Shown: in pieces, positions 57,950-64,000 of the stretch | How positions within the stretch are numbered: position 1 is the first letter of the stretch | Layout of the letters: every line of letters starts with the position of its first letter | Assembly: GCF_932526225.1 (NCBI RefSeq) | Contig: NC_064046.1 | Location: forward strand, 11,059,719 to 11,123,718 | Reading direction: 5' to 3' | Length of the DNA stretch: 64,000 nt | Source: Nematostella vectensis | Taxonomy: Eukaryota; Cnidaria; Anthozoa; Actiniaria; Edwardsiidae | Position numbers and translations under genes: made by a program | The notes under the pieces: model-generated | What the model was told of the DNA's origin: nothing | The model's database searches: none | The model's input: the letters and a program-made list of their open reading frames with translations, nothing else

Positions 57950-58420
57950 GGATTACATTGGATTCGCATGTTATAATCGTGAAATTCAAATCACAGCTTT
58001 TTTTGAGTCTAGGTGCTTTGAGCATCCTAGACTATTATCTAGTATCTATTACCTTTTACGCGCCCTTTGTTTCAAAATTGTCAACATACTCTTTGTAAGA
58101 AAAAGAAAACAGTTAATTATTTGTGCTTATTTTGAAAAGAGATTGTCTGATTTTGAAGCAGTTTGTGCATTTATAAGAGACCGCGACTGCGTTTGAACAT
58201 TCTCTTGGTTTGAAGCAATTGGCGCTTGTTCTAGAGAGCCCTACAGTATACTAATATTGAAGCAATTTGTATTTGAGTTTGTGCAGTTTTGAAGAATTGC
58301 ATGACTGCGTTTGAATCAATTGGTGCATGTTTTGAAGATAGAGAAGGTAGCGACTTAGTTCGCGAAGCAGCGCGTGTACTTCCGAAGAGAGCGCTGAGAA
58401 GGTCCAAGCACATTGCCCCC
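57950..58420 (+). repeat. Low-complexity region with recurring TTTGAAGCAATTGGTGC-like motif
   Basis: TTTGAAGCAGTTTGTGC, TTTGAAGCAATTGGCGC, TTGAAGCAATTTGTA and TTTGAATCAATTGGTGC recur at intervals of 40-60 bp, with GACTGCGTTTGAA twice. It is a degenerate tandem repeat lying just downstream of the AMFR-like gene's 3' end. No coding support. Confidence 0.55.
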
Positions 58421-58602
58421 ACTAATTGATTGCTTATTTACATTCACAACACACATCTATAACGGTAGTGCTATTAATTGTGCTAGGCATTTTAGTTTTG
58501 AGTACGAAAAGAAAAGGTGAAATTTGAAATGTTGCTCAAAGTTTCGAACGATAATACGACAAAAATAGTATGACTCTAATTATAGTCCCTTCAATTTTGA
58601 GC

Positions 58603-58700
58603 AAAGCTACGATAGTCCTGTGGTCCGATCGTCTGTCTATCAATGCGAAATCTTTGCGAAGTGCAGGTTCAAGACCAACCTTGACTACATTTTTTCTTTC
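58603..58700 (+). mobile_element. Possible tRNA-derived SINE head
   Basis: TGGTCCGATCGTCTG resembles a degenerate A box, and GCAGGTTCAAGACC about 50 bp later resembles a B box. It is followed by CTTGACTACATTTTTTC. A similar B-box-like AGGGTTCGAATCC with ACTACATTTTTTTCC occurs at 28993-29027. Acceptor stems cannot be folded, so these are at best SINE-like remnants. Confidence 0.35.
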
Positions 58701-58944
58701 CCTTTTCACTTTCACTTTAAAATTACTAAACATATTTTCTTATGATAAAATTCAAAAGAGACACTGTCAGAACAATGTTTTTATGAACGATTTTAGACGG
58801 ATAGACTAACAACTCAACATAATCGCCAGCTACGCAGGCTATAGTTGGCACCTAGACTCATGCACCCTTTGGGTACCTATTTTTTCATGTTGCAAATCCC
58901 GGCAAAGTATCTCAATCGCTAGATTGGACTTAAAAATAAAAAGC

Positions 58945-61900
58945 TCAGGGGCATTCTAGATACCTTCTAGCCCGACTCTTCATCTCTTCCTTTCTCTTCT
59001 GGAGAAGACTCTCACGATCGTTCGGGTTCGGATGGAAGGACGTTGCTTCCTCCTTCCGCGTTTCCCGAGAGGGCTCTGCCTCGCTCTGCAACGCCACCAT
59101 TCCATTCCTTCTACTTTCGGAAATAGAACGTCTCATTCCCTCCTCTGCACCGCTTGTGCTTTGCATGGCCCTCGTGGTCTCCGTGTAGTCTACCGCACTT
59201 TCTTCCATTGATTGTCTCCATCGCCTCAGCTCGTCGATGTTGGGTCTTATCGACGGTTCATATCGTCGGTTTGTATCGTCGTCGGATTCTTCCGAGTCTT
59301 CTGTCGGTATGCTTGACTCTTCTATCGGCAAGAGTTCGTCGTCATTTTGTAATCGTTGCTCAGGAGGCACCCATATCTGGAAGTGAAAGGGAAAGACGAT
59401 TTCAGATGTTGATCTTTTACTATGATATGTAGATGTTGAAAATTTGAGAACTCGACTGATCGATTATGTTGCTGGAATGCAGGCGCAAAGGCAAGGCAAT
59501 AAGACTGCTTGTTTTTTTTTTTTTGCGTTTGCCAAGTGCGTACACAAGGGGTGCGCAGAGTGGTCATTTCTTATCGAGGGATCTTCAAAACCAATCTTTT
59601 TTCTATATTATACCAGGGGCGGATACAGTCGAGGTGAATAGGGTGAATACCCACCTCTCTTTTTTGAGCAAAAAAAAAAAACATTGAAAATTCACTTTGT
59701 TTGAAGAAACTACGGAGAAGGTACTGTCCATGTGCCATCGCCTGCTTTACTTTGCTGACGCGACAAATTCAATTCAGCTTGAAGTATTGTTAGATCTATG
59801 TGACCTACCAAGAACCAGTGGATCGGTTACAGGCCGCCTAACCAGTCATTATCCACCCCCTATTTTGAAATCCTGGATCCGACCCTGGATACCAATGACT
59901 GAGCACGCCCTTCCCCCCCCTCCACTTCCAGAAAATCCTGGGTATGCGTCTTCTTGTGTTCGAATCTTTCTCAGTTATGTTGCGCTTGTGTCATGGTTAG
60001 AATCGACCTTCGAGTCATCACCTGCCCTGTAATATTATCGGTACAACCGTGGAGATGACAACATACCGAAGGTACTGCTAGTCGCCCCTCGAGGAAGTTA
60101 TCCGTGGTCAGCTCAATGGAGTGAGTCTGGCGCAGGTCCTCCGTAATGATGTTGATGGGGACATGGGGAAACATAGCATGGACTTGATGGGCCTAACGGA
60201 GAGCGACATATAACGACAGCTGTATTATATTTTTATCGGCATCATATTGTAAAAAAAAAAATAATAAAAACTTGTAAACAAATTGCAACACAGTTTTGAG
60301 TAAAGCCCTCTGCAAACTGCGCTAGCACCTGCCAGCATTGCTGGCGAATGTTCTCGACTGACTATAGGACAGAGAAGATGTCAAAATGGGAAATGGACTT
60401 TCTGACATTTCCTTTGTCTTGTGGTCAGTCGAGCAAGAATTCGCCAGCAATGCTGACAGGTGCTGACGCAGTTTTTGCACGGGGCTTAACAACGCCAAAC
60501 AATCAACACGACAATACGTTAGATACTGTAGTGCAACTTTTCTAGGGTCATTAGAATAATCAGTTTTCTGTTGTTGGATTTTAGATCCTATCAGCACCGT
60601 ATTGGCGCAGCGTTACTCGCCCTAGTAGTGACCCGCTTTTTGCATATATTGTTGTGTGGTGCTTTGTAACTGTTTTGTAAAAGGTGGGCTGCATGGTCTA
60701 GTAATGTTTGGTTGTTTGCGCATAATTTTGTGCGATGGCTTGGTTTCATGTTTGCAGTATACACATCGTGTTTCATCACGCTAAGTGGTGCTTTGCAAAT
60801 GTTGGACGATGCTGGCACTGTTGACCCGATCAGATTTGCAAGGTTTGCCGTGTCATACCATTGCTTCAACTCTGCTCTCAGGTAACTGGAGGTTCTCCAT
60901 GTTATCTGTGTGCGTGTGGACGACCTCGACAGAGAAACTGGGAAACCAGCTTGCTATGCGCGTCCCTGGGGGACAAAAATAAACACAACAATACTACAAA
61001 TGAGAAATCCGTGTTACATCAGAAGCAAATAGGAATTAGTTATGTTTATGAAAAACGGAGTTGTCAACCTACCATCGAAATGGAAATGGTTCCTGTTGAG
61101 AACAAAAGAAAAAAAACAATGAGAAACAAGTTAAATGACTTATTGAATAAAGCTCTGACGACATTACATGTTCTTAGCCTAAGGCTCTTTGGCTAAACGC
61201 TAAGTTATGGTTAGGAATATTTTATCGAAAACTTTTTTATAGTGGCAACAAGCTTACAAAATGGCCTCGAAAACAAGCCACATTGAAGGGCCAGAGCACT
61301 GTATGTATATTCTACCTGGGAAAAAAAGTTTTCGTGGGTGGGAAGTACCAATGGCTAAACTTTATGGGTATTCTATCCAAGGGAGATTTGTTTTGGTCGA
61401 AGGTAAGTATCAATGGCTCAATGTTCGATGTCTAGTGGTAACTGTATGTGTATTCTCCAGAATCATTAGCTCACCGTCTGATGTCCCGCCCCGTCATGAA
61501 CGCCGCCATGCCCCTTGATCTCTCCTCTTCTTCTTCTGGTTGCAGGTCCTCTGCAAGCGACTTACGGCAAGTCGGGCAAGAGGTGTCATTCTCCAACCAC
61601 GCCCGCAAGCAGGAGCTACGCGAGAGGGACAGGAAAAACATGACGACGTTTTCAAGAAGCTCATTTCACATCAAATAAGGCGGAAAATTCCCCTAAGTAC
61701 TTGGTGGGTAATATCAAACAAAACATCAAATGCTACTTGTTTTAAATTGATGCGACTTTTTGTAAAGTGCCACTGAAATTTGAGCTTTTCCTCCCTGAGT
61801 CCGTATATAGCGCAAAGACTGAAAACTAAATTAAAAAGCCAAAATCTGGGTATGTGCATTTCGGCCTCACGTTATTATTATTTTTTTTTCGAAAAGGCAA

Positions 61901-63280
61901 AATCAGTCCGGAACACAAGGAACTGATGGCCATTGTAAGAAATTGGATCTTCGTTCTACATCTCTTCGAAGTACGCATGTTCAGGGTTTTTCCGCCATGT
62001 CGACAGGAATACCATTAATGAACAGAGAAAGGAAGCTTGTACGTTGAAAGGTCTTGCTATTAACCGGCACTATAGGATGTACAAGAAAGAGGTTTTATCA
62101 AATAAAGAATAATAACACTCAGCCATTTTGAATTGATCAAAGGTAATACTTGTATGCAGATCACATAGATTGTTGGAGTTGATTTTATTTTGGACAAAAC
62201 GGACGCCTCGACAAGTATGTTTGTTCAGCATTCAGTGCAGGCCTTTCACTACAGCTAAAGCAATAATAATTTCACCCTCGACTCAACAGTAACTTGCTGA
62301 AGTCCTGAATTTTCTCTCTGTCATATTAACTGAGCACTACTTACCGCAGCATTCATTATCGATCAGAAAAGGTCAACATCATATTGACACTCCAATTTAT
62401 CGCTTTCATTGTTTTGACAGCTATTTAGTAGTCACTCGGAAAAGTCCGGCCAATTTGTCGTCCGAGTTTGTTGTCCTGATTTGTTTGTAAAGGCCTGGCT
62501 AAACAGTCAAACATGTTTGTCAAAAATTGCGGTTGACGCAAATGTTTGTACGTTTAGCCACCCACTAAACATGGCACTCAATTGGCTTCCACAACACGTA
62601 CATATGTTTGAATCAAAACATTTTCATCAAACATTTTGCCACTCATCACACAAAACATCGCGCGCGCTTCGTGATTTTATCCAATCACCGCTCGTAATTC
62701 CGATGGCGCTACTTTGATCTCACGCGAAATCATAACGGATAAAGTGCGTGAGCTTTTGTTTTATGAAAATGTTTTTGTGTTTAGCCACTTCGCAAAACAT
62801 GCTCGCGCGACAGTTCGATTCCAATGTTTGTCAAACCATGTTTGAATGTTTAGCCAGGCCTTAACAACCCAAATATTTTATGTTTGACTTAGAAATCATA
62901 AGGAATTTGTCAAATGTTTAATGTATTTCGTGTTTTGGGGCTAAATAACAAAACAGCTATTTAGTGGTCAACCTTTATTAAGAATGGCGAGGTTTCCGCT
63001 TAGCAGAGGTAAGACTGTAATATCATTGTATGTACCTGTGGAACAGATGGTTGCAAGGGAGCTTGCGTGCTTTGCCCATGTTGTCCCAACAGATAGCACA
63101 GTCATCGTTGTTCTGCAGCAGTTCTTCTGTTGTAGCTTCAGGGAATCTAGTTTCAGTGCACTTCTGGATACGCACGAAGTTCCTGTGTCTTGCAAGTCTC
63201 TTCTTGATCTCGTAGAAAAGGTGGCGCAACTGCATACACAGCACGAGGCTGGCCATACTCAGGAAGATGTTGGACCACAA
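58945..63280 (-). CDS. AMFR: AMFR/gp78-type ER-associated RING ubiquitin ligase, 5' incomplete
   Basis: Six minus-strand exons join in phase to 356 residues plus stop: 63280-63036, 61615-61475, 61092-61073, 60965-60859, 60192-60067, 59376-58945. AMFR is a polytopic ER E3 ligase acting in ER-associated degradation with UBE2G2 and VCP/p97. The first exon encodes the end of the membrane part (SMASLVLCMQLRHLFYEI), then the RING start DDCAICWDNMGKARKLPCNH. The next completes the RING (SSCLRAWLENDTSCPTC). Then come FDGTRIASWFPSFSVEV and a CUE domain (AMFPHVPINIITEDLRQT...TTDNFLEG). The last exon is acidic and hydrophilic and ends with a basic helix RESLLQKRKEEMKSRARRYL, matching the position of the VCP-interacting motif. 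The UBE2G2-binding region is not clearly recognisable. N-terminal transmembrane exons must lie beyond the right edge; none were identified in 63281-64000. Confidence 0.93.
59614..59887 (+). mobile_element. Short TIR element, CAGGGGCGGATACAG termini, in AMFR intron
   Basis: CAGGGGCGGATACAG at the left and CCTGGATCCGACCCTG at the right form imperfect inverted termini. CAGGGGCGGATCCAGG-type ends are typical of hAT-like non-autonomous elements, a family-level inference. It lies between the CUE exon and the last exon of the AMFR-like gene. Confidence 0.65.
60299..60489 (+). mobile_element. 190-bp hairpin MITE in AMFR intron
   Basis: TAAAGCCCTCTGCAAACTGCG, then AGCACCTGCCAGCATTGCTGG at the left are mirrored by CCAGCAATGCTGACAGGTGC and CGCAGTTTTTGCACGGGGCTTA at the right. 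TCGACTGAC/GTCAGTCGA lies further in. The two arms cover nearly the whole element, so it would fold into one long hairpin with a ~45-bp loop. Confidence 0.88.
61073..61092 (-). CDS. AMFR: 20-nt microexon of the AMFR-like gene
   Basis: On the minus strand CTCAACAG precedes the 20 bases and GTAGGT follows. The microexon encodes NHFHFD with split codons at both ends (CG|G and G|GG). Joining the flanking exons without it would break the frame, and the resulting RNHFHFDGTRIASWFP matches the conserved FDGSRIASWFPSF block of AMFR. It is too short for ORF-based prediction and would probably be missed. Confidence 0.88.
62489..62866 (+). mobile_element. ~375-bp TIR element, AAGGCCTGGCTAAACA termini, in AMFR intron
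   Basis: AAGGCCTGGCTAAACA at the left is matched by TGTTTAGCCAGGCCTT at the right, with TCAAACATGTTTGTCAAA and its inverse inside. GTTTAGCCAC motifs recur internally. TAA flanks both sides, compatible with a short target duplication. It has no coding capacity. Confidence 0.88.
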
Positions 63281-63569
63281 CTGGAATCGAGAGCACATTC
63301 ATGACAACCAACAGCCAAAAATTGCTATCAAGACGTTTTTTATTATTTAACTTCCGAGTACTCCTTTGGATAATTCTTATGTTGAAATTAAGTCAATACT
63401 TTTTGCATCGCCATGAAAAACGTTTCTCAATACTTGAGAAATTTTTAAGGTATATGGCTAAGCGCTGAAATCTACATAGAAAAACATCAAAAAGAGCAGT
63501 GCCCTTAGGTGTTTTCAACACCTTCCAATAAATTGTGACCCGCCAAGGGAAAACGTACACTAGAGAAAA

Positions 63570-63860
63570 AGCGTTCGGGCTATGAACGAAAACATCTCGT
63601 TCGACGGATTATGCAGAACGCTTTTACGATATTCAGAACGATATCAGGTTTCAACGAGAAACGATCTCCGATTTTCAAGATCGTTTCTCCGAAGGCAATA
63701 TCGTTTTCCGAACACAAGATCGTTCTTCCTGTTTTTAAAATCGTTCACCGCCGAGGTTAACACTCGAAGGCGAGAACGTTTTTCCGATTTTCAATATCGT
63801 TCTCCCGAAGAAAAGATCGGCTTCACGAAGACAAAGACTTATTTCCGGGATTTGAAAAAC
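63570..63860 (+). repeat. Degenerate satellite of GATCGTTYTCCGAA-type units
   Basis: Variants of AAGATCGTTTCTCCGAAGGC, AATATCGTTTTCCGAACAC, AAGATCGTTCTTCC, AAAATCGTTCACCGCCG and AATATCGTTCTCCCGAAG recur every 35-40 bp. It creates a 109-codon ORF with no family signature. Upstream of the AMFR-like exons, probably within its intron. Confidence 0.6.
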
Positions 63861-64000
63861 GTCCGTCAGTGCGAGAAAATCCCGAAGGCAAAAATGTTCT
63901 TCCGATTTTGATAATTTGGATGTAAATACCACACATGGTGCCTTATCAAATACAGTCTATGACGTCAATTCTATTAAATGAGAGAAAAGTTTGCTTGAAC

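Noticed and set aside
63582-63911. 109-codon ORF upstream of the AMFR-like exons considered as its 5' exon
   Set aside because: It lies on the opposite strand and derives from a degenerate satellite; no transmembrane segments of the AMFR type are present.

Overview
The window is eukaryotic: intron-rich metazoan genes, GT-AG introns, tRNA genes with Pol III terminators, non-LTR retrotransposon pieces and many short inverted-repeat DNA elements. The mix of receptors, the dense MITE-like repeats and compact exons in introns of 0.1-7 kb suggest a cnidarian, probably an anthozoan (sea anemone or coral). The species call is inference.

Layout. (1) 1-17741: one head-to-tail array with a ~179-bp unit, 98 full-length copies plus a broken copy at each end. 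Each unit holds a 107-bp intron-containing tRNA-Ile(UAU) gene with A box, B box, perfect acceptor stem and a T-run terminator. (2) 17933-33434 (+): 22 exons of an adhesion GPCR (GAIN, GPS, 7TM, tail ending QTRL). The exons join in phase to 667 residues plus stop. The 5' end is missing, so the tRNA array either sits in an intron of this gene or directly upstream. Several of its introns carry tandem repeats that begin inside the exon and multiply the exon's 3' end together with its splice donor; one intron multiplies the acceptor instead. (3) 33.5-38.1 kb: intergenic, with repeats and a LINE fragment. (4) 38182-49315 (+): nine exons of a DHRS1-like short-chain dehydrogenase; the last ~40 residues were not found. 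Its 6.7-kb intron 7 hosts an intact intronless class A GPCR (42594-43679), a 3' fragment of a relative (44109-44288) and an inverted full-length pseudogene copy with two nonsense codons (45994-47064, minus). (5) 49.4-58.9 kb: no recognisable gene. It holds a 1.2-kb long-TIR element, a cluster of TGACGTCA-rich diverged repeats, and a 490-bp inverted repeat with a TATA box in each arm. (6) 58945-63280 (-): six exons of an AMFR/gp78-type ER ubiquitin ligase (end of membrane part, RING, CUE, C-terminal VCP-binding-like helix) including a 20-nt microexon. The 5' exons lie beyond the window.

There is no operon logic here; the genes are independent. What ties the region together is repeated local tandem duplication (tRNA unit, exon-end/donor units, acceptor unit, receptor copies). 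The most unusual features are the ~98-copy tRNA-Ile(UAU) array, the minisatellites carrying splice sites inside one receptor gene, and the paired loss of two GPS cysteines in that receptor.

All coordinates, translations and copy counts were read by eye. No alignment, folding or database search was run.
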